Assembly (NCBI GenBank): GCA_000711775.1
Contig: ARYC01017371.1
Span: 109,667 to 173,666 of the forward strand
Length of the DNA: 64,000 nt
Direction of reading: 5' to 3'
DNA from: Oxytricha trifallax
Taxonomy: Eukaryota > Ciliophora > Spirotrichea > Sporadotrichida > Oxytrichidae
A program made the position numbers and the translations under genes. Numbering within the stretch: position 1 is the stretch's first letter; the number at the start of each line of letters is the position of its first letter. Under the pieces are notes generated by a model. That model did not search any database and was not told the origin of the DNA. It worked only from the letters and a program-made list of their open reading frames with translations. This document shows positions 1 to 12,654 of the stretch, in pieces.

Positions 1-3000
1 AATTCATATATTTAAACGAATCAGATATCTCAAAATCATCATTTGTCTCTAAGGGTTCTTAATATAATTGAAAGTTTTGATCGAAATCTAAAATTTACTG
101 TTCATTAACATATTCGTTTGATAATACTGATATGGAATCGAGATTTTACTACTCTTGCAAGTGTAAGATTTCTACGTCCGTATTAATTACATTAAAATCT
201 ACTAAAATAATTATAAATTTAGATTATTAACTTAAATTTGTATCTACAGTCTTAATTTATGGTTATCCTTGATTATTAAAAGTAAAAGCATAATATCTAC
301 CTGGCTTCATCACACTCATATATAGAAACTCATTGATGTTATTTTAGGTTTGAATATACTACGATCTTTTTCTAATTTAAAATTCCATTTTTTGATTAAT
401 TTATTTGCATTAAATGTTTAAGAAACTCTTACATGATTTTAACTTTAAATATTAATGCATTTGAGAGAGTTAAAACTTCACTTATAGAGGTGAATTTTTT
501 TATTAAAATTATTCCTGCCACTTCCAGTTATCAATTTCAAGTGTACTATTATAGCCGAAAACCTTTATTTAAGTTTTATTTTTTGTCTAGCTTAATTGAT
601 AATCTTCGAAATAACTATATGCATTAGATAAAGTTGTAATTTTAAATTACTAGCTTTCTGGTTGATCTAAATCCATAATCACATATCTAAATTAACTCTT
701 GAAATCTTCAATAGAAAAACTGTGCATATTTTATAATTGATGAGAATTATTTATAGGAGGGATTTCTTCTCTATCATTATTATAGTATAGTCTATAGTAG
801 TGATGTTTAATTCTCAAATTAGGCAGAGAAAGTTATTTCTCTGCATCATAAATATAGAGATATATGTTGAGAGCCTAAGTAAAAGGGGATTAAGAGAGGA
901 AAGTTAGAGTTTTTAATAAAGATCTGTCCATGAGATAAGTCTTGATTTGGACGTCTATAAGTTAAGAAATATATAACTAATTAAGTTTTATATTGCAATA
1001 TTGGTGTGAACTTATTCTCAATTCTCAAATTTTAATTGTGGGTTTAAGGAGAAAATCTTTTATTAATCAAGGCGTATTTATCCGCTATCATTAGCTATCT
1101 AGTTATATTAAAATCGACTTAGTTTTCTTGTAGAATTTTGTTATAGAATATAAATTTCATAAAATCACTTCTTGAAATGGTTTCTTACAGTTAAATGCTA
1201 TTGAGCAATTGATGAGTTAAATTAAGGTGAAATTATACTAAATGTTTGAAAGTTTAGTAACTGGATAGATAGATGTCTGTTTTATATGCTAATCCATTCA
1301 CAAAGAACAGAGTAAAAATAAATTAAAATAGTATCATTTAATGCTTGAATGTCTACTGTATTGAATTTTAAATCTGTAACATCTTATATGGATAATAGTA
1401 CAATTTTTGTGTCTTATGATTCTTCATTGAATTACCTCAATAAAAAATTTATTTTAGTTGCTTTAAGTTCGTGTAAATTTTTATTAAAAACAATTTCAAC
1501 TTTATTTTGAGAATTTTACTCTAATTTTTGCCTAATTTTATAATCTATAGCAAATTGTCCATTTTAATTAGTCCGCAAATTTCTGTAAGTTTTTATGTTA
1601 CTACTTTTAAAATTTAGATAAGTATCTCTGTGTCTTACTGCATCTTAATTTTGAAAGTAAACTATTTTAAAATCACTTTCACTATCAATTTAATTGTTTT
1701 TGTACATCTCTACACTTTCTTGACTTGTAACATGAATTACCTCCCAAAAGTATTAATAAATCGTTTAAAGGGGGTAAATAAGTATCTCTGATAATTCTTC
1801 TGGGTTAATAAGGTTACCATTAATAACTATTGATGGAAAAGTACATATGTTTTAATTAGAACATACATTAACAGAGTTTTATGTTAAATCATGAAACTTC
1901 TAATTATAATTCAAATCTTGATTATAGCATTGCTATTTTAAGTTCTTGGACTCCACAAATATGTCATGAATCAATTCTAAACGTTGCTGATTTTACTCTA
2001 AATCATCTAAGCATTTATAAAAGAAATTTATGTCATTTTAGCTATTATTATCTATATTACTATCAGTTATCATTACACTTAATTAGAAGCTAACATTTTC
2101 CTAATGAAGTTAAAGCAATATTCTTACAATATTTATTTAACTTTAATCGCCAATCAGGTTTAAATCAAGATACAAGAGAATGTTAATAACATTTGAGTTT
2201 ATTGACAAACTTTGCTAATATTGCTCATCTGCCATAGTATGAAGTGAATTACTAACAAAATTATCTTAGTCAATACTTTAATACTATTATCTCTTTGTAT
2301 TATCTGTAACGACTAAAAAATATCGATCAAAAGCTTATGGTGTGTCAAATGGCATGAAAATATGCTGAGATTTATAGTAGTTATGCTGTAGCAATCTATT
2401 ATTTAACAAATCAAAGTCCGAAGAGCTATTGAGCATTATTTGAAGCTATCTCTACAAATTAATTGTCTCTCTGTAAAATTGATCTAAATTAATTGCCTCA
2501 GTATTATATTTATCTAGTTCCAAATATCGATGGCCTACAACCATGAATTCAGCTTCTTCAATTTTTTCTTTAATTTTGAGTTTCTTATAATCTAATGTCA
2601 TGCTTTAATTACTAAAATTCAAATCTGGCATGTTTCCTAACACTTAGCTTACATCTTTTAAATTAGTTTATTCATTTATCTATTGTACTACAGCATTTTT
2701 GTATTAGTTATAGAACTCTTAGTTTTTAATAACTCTATCAATAAAAAGCAGATCTTGATAAAAGATTTCATGAACATTATAAGTATCTGTCAACTTTTCA
2801 AGTGATTTTATTTTAAATTCTACACCTATTCCCTAGATAGGTTCTAAGTTATTTGAAAGCTCAGTTGAAGTAAATTTATAGCGAATTATGACATTTTATT
2901 CATTTAATATCTTTGCATAGAAAGTAGAATTTAGTAGTTGTGGTAGTTCAAAAAGGCTTAGATACAAAATATAGAGTATTTATGAGTTTTCTCCGTAATT

Positions 3001-3597
3001 CATGACTCTTAATTTATCTTTTGCTTAAGTAATACTTTTAACTTCATGATCTTCTAATAATCCAACTTCATGTTTTACCATCTAGATTGAGTCGTTTTTA
3101 TTGAGTTATTGATTCTGATATTTTTATTAGAAACAAATAATTTGCTTTGTTTTAGATGAGTAATCAACTTTCATGATCCAACTCTATAAACTTTAACTTA
3201 TAGTGCTATTTTCTAATTTGCATTTAATCTATACATCATAGTACTATAATTCCTCTTATTCTAAATTATACAAATACTCCAAATACTGCCCATGTCTTGC
3301 TTTAATCAGTCCCTCTTAAGTTAAGCTGTAGATATCATACAGATCTAATTCGTGCAATTTATTTTTAATTTATGAGAGCAATTGATCTTAAAAATCTTCA
3401 TTATTGTTTTATTGATGGACATTGCTAGTACTTATCAAATTCCAAAATTAGCTTTAATCCTTTTAATAGAGCTCATCAAGATAATAGTATGAAAGCGGTT
3501 TTTCATGCCAATTTGCTTCAAATTAAATATCTAATTTACGATTTAAGACTATATTTAAGTAAAATGCCAAAAGGAAAAGAATGCATTTTGTTTTCAT
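1..3597 (-). CDS. UGGT: UDP-glucose:glycoprotein glucosyltransferase, N-terminal part (runs off left edge)
   Basis: The protein starts at an ATG on the minus strand (3597) with a hydrophobic signal peptide (MKTKCILFLLAFYLNIV). The thioredoxin-like N-terminal region typical of UGGT follows: LDIQFEANWHEKPL, a QFWNLI element, and later a YILYLSLFELP strand. Further on, KPGRYYAF resembles the conserved PG-x-GR turn of the family's beta domain. UGGT is the ER lumen folding sensor that re-glucosylates misfolded glycoproteins for the calnexin cycle. Family proteins are about 1500 residues; roughly 1100 codons are here and the C-terminal glucosyltransferase catalytic domain lies beyond base 1. The frame changes between about 700 and 1190, where at least one intron or IES must lie; a donor-like GTAAGAAA sits near 1190. 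TAA and TAG are read as Gln throughout. The start is 85 bp from the divergent gene at 3683. The family call is firm; internal exon edges are not. Confidence 0.85.
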
Positions 3598-3682
3598 TTT
3601 ATAACTCATGAATTAAACTATTAATATTAACTATCATACTTTTAATTAATAATTAGTATATTTATTAAGACCTATTAAAATC

Positions 3683-6600
3683 ATGGCCGAAGATTAAGAT
3701 TAGCTTGTGTAATTTGATGACCTATACGATGATCATTACAGCAGTTAATAAAACCACAATAAACACTCCTTTTCATCCTCCCTATCCTCACATGAAAAAG
3801 AAGACTCTTATGGTTAAGGATTTTCAGAGGGTAGAATAACTAAATTGAGAGAATTAATTACTTTTTAAGCCAAGGAAAACTCAGTGTTTGCATACTCACA
3901 GATAAACTTTTATGAAGGTCTACTTGAAACTCTGAATTAAATTATGCCTAAGTTTCTGCTGACTTAATCTAAAATTCTCAAGTAAGTTCATTTTTCAAAT
4001 TTATAGAAGAAATTTTTCAATGTTTGTTATCAATTGTATTGATTATGTAAAATAGAGTTGGCAAACAAATGGAATTGATAAGAGAGTAGGTTAAAGACAT
4101 TAAAGATAAACTTGAAAATTAAGATAAAATGAAAAATGCCTAAGAAATGATTGAGATGTAGTAACTTCTTCAAAAAGTTTCAAATAATTACAAGGTAAGA
4201 CACAAGTTATTTTTTAAACGCATTAACCCTTATAGCTCCTGTGCACTTTATTGAGAAATAAAAGCTCAACTGTATAGAAAGATAGAGGTGACACTGATGA
4301 AAAGGCAAAATCTCTCAAATAAAGTATAGACTTTTGATTTAATTAATCAACATCATTAGTTATTAACATTGATATTCTTAAATTATAATGTTTTTAAGAA
4401 GCAATTTATGAGAGATAGGAAGATCATAAGACTCCAAGTAGTATATAAATAACCCAGGATTAACAAAATACAGATGAAGATAATGTGAATGAAGAATTGA
4501 AAGATCACTTTTAAATTGATGAAAACGATAACACATACATCGACTCACCATATAACAAAGAAAGATAAATGCCACTATTTATCATTACTGAGGAAGATCA
4601 ATCTGAGATTCAATCATCTTATCAAACTTTCAATCGCAATAACTTAAATTAAAGAACTTTTTATAATTTATAATCGCATGTAGAGCATCAATTCAAGTTA
4701 GATTGATAAAAATGGAGCAGGTAATTCAGGATTAATGATGAATTGTGATAATTAACAATATTTCAACCCATCACTGTCCAGAGATCAAAGCCAAAATTCT
4801 ATCTACAGCAAGTCAAAATCTTAGCCTTTAAGGCATCAGAATAAGACCAAAGCTAGTTAGAGATTTTCATAAGGGAGAGCAGGCTCATCCGACAATAATA
4901 TTCAAGATAAGGTTTTTAAGACTGATACTTCACCAGCTCTGAGACAGTAAAATTAACTGAGCCCTTCATTTAAAGATAACGCTAATTTCTTTGGCTCTAA
5001 AATGCCATATCAGCATTCTCGAATGCTGACTGAGTCTCCACTATTAGGGGGAAGCATTGATTAAGACTAAGTTTCTTAATTTCTTCTTCAAAGAATTTAA
5101 AATCATCCTGGCCACAGACCAAACATGAATTCAGCCACAAATGTTTCCCAACCTGATTTCGTTATGTCAGACGAAGATCTTTTAAGTAATATTGACAGAG
5201 TTTCTAAAATATTACCAACAAACGAGATATCTGAAGATGATATTGAAAGACCTACAATGCTCAGTAATATTGATGAGACAAGCGTCCTTCAAAAAATGAA
5301 AGAATACAAGCAAATGATTGAACATTTGAAATGTGAAAATCAAAATAAGCAAACATTGATCTTAATAAAGGAAAGCTAGATGAACTTGTTGTAACATAAA
5401 AACGAATAACTTGAAGAAAGAATAAATGAATTGGAATAGTATTTAAGTAGCAACCCTGAAAGCTTAAGAGTGACTCAAAGAAATAAAGTTGAGACTTGTA
5501 CATAAGTTTCTTAAGAAGATTTTGGATAAAGTTCAGAAAGGAAAAAGGTAAGGCCTAGAAAAAATAAGCAATCCTTATCTCAAATAAAGAAGACACCTCA
5601 AAGATCTGATGACTAACATATTTACTCAGATTCTAACTTAATCATTCAAACTGGCAATCAGATGTCAAAGTAAAACTCTTAAACAAATGTATTTGATACA
5701 CCTTAAATCAAGCTGGATTAAATTCTGAGAGGGGAGTCTCCATCAAGCCTCCCAAAAAATACAATCGGATTATCTAAACACTACTCATTATCTTTTAACT
5801 CCGATGAAGTCAATAATCTGAGGCAATAAATGGTGCTAATCAAGCAGCAACTCTAAAGATCAGAAGAAAATAATCTCAATTTCTAATTAAAAGTAGAAAA
5901 ACAAAAGAAAGATAAGTCTGAGTTCAAAGAGAAAATCTTTTTACTTAGCATTGATAAAAACGATCTGCAGAAATCAGTTGAGAGTCTAGCTAGAGAAATT
6001 GACGAATATGAATAAAAATTTGAAGCTATGAAACTAGACATCACCGATTATCAAAGACAAGTTGAAATACTTGAATTGAAATTGAAATAGAAAAGAAATA
6101 TGATCGATAGACAACTATCAGCAAGGTCATTACCTATACATTATGAATAGGGCGTTTAAACTGAAAATAATTAGCAACAGCAACAATTTATTAATACTCA
6201 AGGAAGAAAGACTCCTATCACAGATGAGGATTTAAATATGAATGAAAGTCAATATAACATGAGCAGTAATTTCTCATCTTAGAAGTAATTCTTGAACCCC
6301 TCTTAGTAAACTTAACCTTAGCTAAACATAAATCATCCCAACACTAATAATAACATTACAATCATAAATGGTCGTAGTAACCTAGGCCTATTGCTAGGGA
6401 AAGCCAAAGATTATGAAGTTATATCTCAATAATTATAAAATGAAATCAGTGAGTATAAAAAGATTCAAAGAGAAAATGCTGAAAAGGCTTAAAGAATTTA
6501 GCAGGAACAGTAAGACTTTTAGAGAAAACTAAAAAAGAGAGAAAGCAAAATCTCTAAGCTAAAATCAGTCAACAAAATTTTAGAAAAAGAGAAACTTGAA

Positions 6601-8728
6601 TTGAGAGTAAAACTTGACGAGTCAAGATAAAAAATCTAAGAACTGAGACTTAAAATGGAATCAAAACTTCAAGAAAAAGAGTTTAAGATAATATCCATAA
6701 AGAACTAAATGAAGCATTTTCATCATAATCCAAGTTCATCTGGAATCCCAACCCCAGGAACACCGACTATAAATACCACATAGTTTACAAGATAAAACCA
6801 ATTAAACCAAGTTGATCTTTATAACTTGATAAACTAAATTGTGTAGCAATAAATAGTTCAGAATCCATCAGTATTTAATTCTGGATTAATGAGTAAAAAA
6901 CTCTCTAATGAAAATTTACTTAAGTCAAGAGCCAAATCTCATGATTAACCCTACAATAAAAACAATATTACAACGATGAGTTTTTATGTAGATGAGAGTC
7001 CCATTAATACTGGGTTGGATGAACCACGAATAATCACAAACCCTAGCAATCATTTTTTTACAATTAATTGAAGTTTTTTGCCATTATAAATATTTAAAAT
7101 GTGGTGTTCTACGCTCATGGAGAAAATCCGAGTTTTTCTTAGATTAAACAAGAAAATGGCTTCAATTCACCAAACTCTCAAAATGCAAGCAATATTCTGT
7201 ATCCCTATAGAAAATCCTTGACCATCTCAGAGTAAGAAGATTAAAATAATCAGATAAATCTCTAAAATTTAAACTACAACGGAAATACCTCAGAAATTTA
7301 GCACATCTTTAATTCCTCTTTAAAAAGAATTACTAACGAATTAGATCACATAAAAGATCTTAATAATGGGAAAGTTTCAAGTTTCAATAAAGAATAGTAG
7401 ATGAAATAGTTATCAAAAGCTATCGCAGGTTAGTAGAAATTCCATAGAGTTCCAACTAAGAACAAAAGTTAGGTTCAACCTATTAGCTAAAAGTTGATAA
7501 ACAACTATCAACACTATGAAGAAATTTAGAGAGACCTATCTCCCATATAGCAAAATTAAGGATACAATACAAGAAATATCAACTAAAGTTAGTACTATGA
7601 TGATAGTTTGCAAATTCACATTGCAGATCAAAGAGAAGTCAATCAATATGAGGATTATAATAATGACTCTAATATCACTAATGATCCCATGGTTGAGTAA
7701 ATTATTCATTTAAACAATATTCAAAGCTCCAACACTTTAGATATAAGATAGAATTAAAATGAGAATTAAAATCGATGGTCTCAGTAATAAAACACTTAAA
7801 CTTTTAGGAAAAACAGCCAGGTTTAAAATGCCTAATCATCATAGATGATTTCTCAAAAGAAGAGCAATGTAAAGATAGAATTAAATGAACAAAACTTGTT
7901 CAATAACACTTATAACAACCAAGACAAAGAGTAAAATGCCTCAATCTTTTACGATTTTAAGCCTGCTTTTGAGAATTCTAATCAAACAATCATTTCGAAC
8001 CTAAACAATTCCAAGAGTTTTATTGCAAGATAATAGTTATCTCAGTTTTTTTAATTAAATAGCCTATTGAAGACTTGCTTAGAATCTAGAATAAATACGA
8101 AAGTAACAAGTAAAGTCTCAATGCCTCACTAAGAACGCCAGCCCAAGTGTATTAGGTAATCTAGCATGTTAGACTTTAATCAAATTTAATGACCAGAGAT
8201 CAGGAACTTGACTCACTATCTCCAACTTCTACAGACAATTAAAACTTGAAAGAAGTCTAAAATTCAAGTCACAAAAATACATATGCTGGTCTTAGACTAC
8301 AAGAAGGTCAAAAAACTGAAATGAAAAAGTCGATTCATAACGAGAGAAATCATTAATTGAACTAATCTATGAGTTAAAACTCTTCATAAAATGATAGTAT
8401 GTTAATTGAGGAAGTCTACAATTTGAAGAAGTAGCATTAATCATAGAGTAAAATCAAAAAGGGAAATATGATCAACATGAGAATTGATCAGGAAATCATT
8501 AAAGATTAAAAGTAGTAAAAGTAGTAGCATGTATTCACTCCTCTAATAAGTGATTATGCTTTGATGGCATCAAATGATAGAAGAGCCAAGGAGATAGAAA
8601 GTTATGAAGAACAGAAAAGTGCAGTTATGAGTAGATAAAAAAATCAAAATGGTTAAAGTGATGAAATCATAAGGCATTAATAAAAGAAAACTATTAATTT
8701 AAATGCTGTAATTATTGAATTTATGTGA
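3683..8728 (+). CDS. Large coiled-coil protein, function unknown
   Basis: ATG at 3683 starts MAEDQDQLVQFDDLYDDHY. Four very small GT-AG introns restore the frame: 3982-4006 (25 nt), 4195-4235 (41), 4324-4359 (36) and 4680-4701 (22). A fifth (41 nt) lies near 8153-8193. From 4702 to 7059 the frame is open without interruption. A 20-bp IES unit at 7060-7079 then has to be removed to continue, and the gene ends at TGA 8726-8728. The product (about 1600 residues) has long heptad-like coiled coils at roughly 5.8-6.1 kb and 6.42-6.72 kb (for example KIQRENAEKAQRIQQEQQ). Between them are Ser/Asn/Gln-rich disordered stretches. No catalytic motif is visible. Such proteins in ciliates are often cytoskeletal or basal-body components, but that is only a guess. 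It is divergent from UGGT across 85 bp, which must hold both promoters or subtelomeric leaders. Confidence 0.75.
3982..4701 (+). other. Cluster of four ultra-short GT-AG introns
   Basis: Introns at 3982-3982+24 (GTAAGT...TATAG), 4195-4235 (GTAAGA...TATAG), 4324-4359 (GTATAG...ATTAG) and 4680-4701 (GTAGAG...GTTAG). Each removal joins the reading frame exactly, and none of the lengths but the 36-mer is a multiple of three. No pointer repeat is needed to explain them, so they are read as introns and not IESs. Confidence 0.7.
7054..7079 (+). other. Miniature IES with T6 pointer
   Basis: A run TTTTTT at 7054-7059 and another at 7074-7079 flank the 14-bp body ACAATTAATTGAAG. As it stands the frame meets TGA at 7069-7071, inside this body. 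Removing the body plus one T6 copy (20 bp) gives ...N-H-F-F-A-I-I-N-I-Q... and opens the frame for a further 1.1 kb. There is no GT-AG pair, so an intron does not explain it. Confidence 0.75.
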
Positions 8729-9848
8729 TATAGAGGAGTTTATTTTGGTAAGTCAATTAAGAATTAATGTAATGTAAAGATGGAATTAAATTATCCGTAG
8801 AAAACATCCATAAATCACAAGAGCATAGTAAGATGATAAAGAATTAATCAAATGTAAAATAAAACGACAATAAAATAAATTATTTGATAAATAAAATTAT
8901 CATAACTGAATATGTTATTTGAATTGATAAAATTGATGGATTACAAAGAGCTATTTATAAGCAAAAGGACTAACTCAAAGCTAAATAATAAATAGAGAAT
9001 TATTTATCTGCTGTTTTGTCATTTTTTCCTCAAAATTTATAGTATAAATTTTTTATGATATTATTATTATAATATGAAGTTAATTTAATTGAGATTTGTA
9101 CTAATCAAATTTAACTTAAGAAACTTAATAAATTTATCTTAATTTAATAAATTTTTCCATGCTCTCAATTAAATTAAATGAGAGCTGTCGCAAATACAAA
9201 AAATTTATTATTTTATAATGAATTTTACACAATTAATTCAATGAGAGAAGTGTTTCATTTAAAAAAATTGTTTTGATTTACATAGTTCAATTGAATACAA
9301 AAAATGAAAGAAATTTAAAAACAAAATATATATTCGTATTTAGCAATCATTTTATCAAATAATATATATTTACTTTGTTAATTGCTATAGACCGCATGTA
9401 TTCTCGATTAATATAAAAAATATATAGAATATCTTACTAAGGGGTTTTGGGGTTTTATTATATTAGTAATAAATAATCAGGCTTTTAAGAAAGCGGTAAG
9501 GCTACGGAGATAGAAATATCATAACCTAAGAGATAAAAAATTAAGGATATAATATTATATTTACTTTAATTTTATTATTAAATCAATAATAATAAATCAT
9601 TTGAAAATTGAACTTAAGAAAGATTTAAAGCTCTCTAGTAAAATCAGATATGAAGATCTCCGTGGTTATTAAGGAGCTTTTATTGCTGACTCAAACAAAT
9701 ATCCTCTTACTTCTCAACACTCTCAAAATATTAATCTGAGTATAGACCCTGACATACATTTGTATATATTATCATAGCGTTAATCTATATTGTTTTATTA
9801 AGTAAAATTTTAACTTATTATAAAATTGTTGTACATAAGAGAAACATT
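8729..9848. other. AT-rich gap without a recognisable gene
   Basis: Very AT-rich and full of stops in all frames even with TAA/TAG read as sense. The only structured element is the telomere-like end at 9436-9456. It is likely spacer between macronuclear-destined regions. Confidence 0.5.
9436..9456 (-). repeat. Lone TBE-type terminal repeat remnant
   Basis: ACTAAGGGGTTTTGGGGTTTT matches the outermost 21 bases of the right terminal repeat of the full TBE at 43661-43681. The sequence inside it (leftward) does not resemble the TBE interior, and no partner end is seen nearby. It could be a decayed TBE end, a different telomere-bearing element family, or a captured telomeric repeat. Confidence 0.55.
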
Positions 9849-10001
9849 ATGGCTAATAACTTGTAACATACATCTGTAGGAAGAATGAACAATTAGCATC
9901 AATAACTAAGCCACTGTACTATGGATGGCAGCAGAAGCACACTCAGTAATTATAGCTAGAAATTAGATGATCTCAGGAAAAGATATGGAAGACTCAATTG
10001 A
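9849..10001 (+). CDS. Small ORF, 50 residues, unrecognised
   Basis: ATG at 9849 to TGA at 9999-10001, rich in Asn, Gln and Ser and ending in a basic, helical segment (KLDDLRKRYGRLN). Composition resembles coding sequence (it uses TAA and TAG as Gln and is less AT-rich than its flanks), but 50 codons is little. It may be a first exon whose remainder lies behind an intron or IES, or chance. Confidence 0.25.
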
Positions 10002-10201
10002 GTAAAGAAATACAAAATATATATCACACAGTTAAAAGACTGACTACTTATTGAATGAATATATTTTAGTTTAATGTTTGGAATTAAAACTTAATATTAT
10101 TGATAGATAATCTTTTATGTCTATGTTTATTCTCTAATCACTCTCAGTTTGATCTTGGTTAAAACACTATTCCATAGAGATTCAGCAGGTTGATAATTCG
10201 C

Positions 10202-11370
10202 TCAATTATACATAGCAGAAGCAGCTGCATCTTTTTCTGAAATAAACAACTATAAAAACCAATGATTTAGATCATAGTTAATGCATTAAATATCAACTTA
10301 CATCAAAGAGTTTGGGATCATATTTGCCTTCTTGCCTCATTTTACTTTGATGTTTGCAATGGGTACTTTTACTATTTTGTGGAGTTTCACCAGTTTCATA
10401 AACTCCTCGTTTTCTTCTAATTCCGCACGTTTTCTTTCTTCTTCTGTCATTTCTGGTTTATTATAAAAATTGACTAGCATATTATTAAATAAAGGAGTTT
10501 AAATAATTGAGCGTTAATTTTATAATGGTTGATCCATTGGAGCTTAGCCATCAATAATGGGTTAAATGTCTTATCCTGGCATTCCTGGCGGAGGAGGGAT
10601 ACCACCCATCATTGGAGGAGGCATGCCCATTCCTGGGGGAGGCGGAATACCACCTGGTGGTGGAGGTATACCCATTCCTGGCGGTGGAGGCATTCCTCCT
10701 GCAGCCATTCCACCCACAACTGGTGGTTTCATACCTGGGGGAGGAGGAATAAAACCCATGCCTGGAGGTGGTGGCGGAGGAGGTGGTGCATTAAATACCT
10801 ATGGAGCACCCATTCCTGGGGGTGGTGGTATTCCTCCGCCTGGAGGAGGTGGAATTCCCATACCAGGTGGAGGAGGAACATTGCCACCTGCAGCAACTAT
10901 AATTTTACTTAAATACGAATATTCACAGTATTATTATCTACTTACATCCTGGGGGAGGTGGAGGTGGAATGACTGGAGGACCAAGTGGGTTTTCAGTAGC
11001 AACAAGCTGAGTGGCAGTGCTTTGTAGTTGCTATACTTATTAAGGCATGTCACTAAATATCTCAGGTGGTAATGAATCTAATTTAGATTCAAAGATCGAT
11101 ATAATTGTCTCAAGTTCATCTAATCTCTCATCTACTTCATGCATTTTAGTCTCAACCACTTGAGAAAATCTAAAATAAAAAATTAATAGGCCAAACATAT
11201 TTATGATAAATATGGATAAACATGTGCCTCTTTTCTAATACTTACGAATTGAGGAATTAAGCTGTATTTAGGATGAAGTAATTTAGGATTGTTTGGGTTT
11301 GTTTATAGGAAATCGGCTCAAACTCAGAGTTGTCTATCTTTCTCTGAGGAGCTGCGTTCGGTGTTGTCAT
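10202..11370 (-). CDS. WASHC3: WASH complex subunit 3 (CCDC53 family)
   Basis: Starts at ATG 11370 (MTTPNAAPQRK). The N-terminal helix YKQTQTILNYFILNTAQFLN and a following coiled coil ending FESKLDSLP match the CCDC53/WASHC3 signature. A long Pro-Gly tract (repeats of GIPPPPGMG, roughly 10571-10900) follows, as in family members. The conserved C-terminal motif is present: LHKIVKVPIANIKVK, then MRQEGKYDPKLF. WASHC3 is a core subunit of the WASH complex, which activates Arp2/3 on endosomes. Three GT-AG introns are visible: near 11170-11245, near 10895-10947, and near 10240-10300. One base is missing from an A run at 10339-10342 (seen as TTTT on the plus strand), which throws the frame between VK and MRQ; this looks like a sequencing or assembly slip. 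The stop TGA lies at 10202-10204. Confidence 0.85.
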
Positions 11371-11470
11371 TTTAATTATATTATAAATATTTTATATCCA
11401 ATTCTATTATATCCATTTGTACATATCCTTGTATAAAAATTGAATTATTTAATTAAATCAACGTTAAAAT

Positions 11471-12517
11471 TCATGATATATTAAAGGGGTGTATCTTATT
11501 TTTCACTATATAAAATTATTAAAATTTTAACTTGCCTTATCCCCTATAATATATTTTATTGATTATTTTTTCAGCAAATGTCCTAATGAATTTAAGCTTC
11601 TTTTCTTTAACAAATTCACTTTGATATTATTCCCATATAGGTCCCCTCTGACTTAACTTAGCTCCCTATTCAGCCCCTAAAAATTCCTTAATCATAGCTT
11701 CATATCCAATTGAAAACTCCTTGATATTATCGAAATCATTGTTTCTTTTATAACCTTAAATAGATTTTATCATGCCTTCATTCGCTAAATGCAAATTGAA
11801 ATTGCCTGAAGTGACTTAAGAAGCTGATACTATAAAACCATGATAAAGTTTCTTAGAAGCTTCGTCCAGATTATAGGGGTTGAAGCCTTGCAGCTGATTG
11901 TCTTTCAAAGATAAATTTATGAATTAGGGTTTTTAAAACAATTTGAAATGAGGGTGTTGTAGTTCCTTCACACATCTATCTATAAGTGGATAATGTACTC
12001 CGCTAAGCCTAAAATTTAATATTTCATTGTGCTAAGTCATGTCAAAATCTTAGGTTTGTATATTTTAGCGTTAAGATTTCTAGGAATTTTATCTACCAAA
12101 GAGAGGCTCATGTATAAAGTACATTGACTAATAATTTGGTTAGATAATTTCCTAATTATTTTCAGGTGATTATTTGTCTCCAATTGGATCTTAACTATTA
12201 ATGTTAATTTTCCTATGTTTTTATAGTTAAACCCCTAGAAACCTCACTCTTAAGAATATTTCCTTCTCTTTAATCAAAAGCTTGTCAAGTTCCTAATGAG
12301 ATTTGATTTATTAGAATAAAGAGTATCTATATTTAATTGCTTATCTGTAGATTTTAGGAGAGGACAGAATTAGTGTGAAAACTAGTAAGCTTTTATAATT
12401 TGAAAGTAAATATTGTTTCGAAGCAAGGTATAAATTTACTAAAAGAATCTTTCTTGAGTTAATAATATCAATATCATTTTGCATTTAAGCACTTGAAGCC
12501 TCTTAATTTTAAGCCAT
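11471..12517 (-). CDS. Uncharacterised protein, 348 residues
   Basis: A single uninterrupted frame from ATG 12517 to TGA 11471, with TAA/TAG used as Gln many times. It has an amphipathic or hydrophobic helical N-terminal third and a more polar C-terminal half containing PLIDRCVKELQHPHFKLF and FSIGYEAMIKEFLGAEQGAK. No signal peptide, catalytic motif or family signature is recognised. There are no introns or IESs in it. It lies tail-to-tail with WASHC3's start (100 bp) and head-to-head with CWC2 (137 bp). The coding call is firm; function is unknown. Confidence 0.7.
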
Positions 12518-12654
12518 TGATAATTATATAATTTAATAGAATTTTATATTACAATTCAACATTAAATATTAGTTTTAAATGATAGAAGGTAACAGAACAT
12601 AGTTTTGAACATCCTTAGTTAAAAATCAAATTAATATATTATAAACAATTAAAA

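Noticed and set aside
433-627. Plus-strand 64-residue frame
   Set aside because: Lies antisense to UGGT coding sequence.
10529-11027. Plus-strand frames rich in Trp/Arg or Gly-Gly over the WASHC3 region
   Set aside because: They are the complement of the Pro-Gly tract of WASHC3 on the minus strand, which has clear family motifs.
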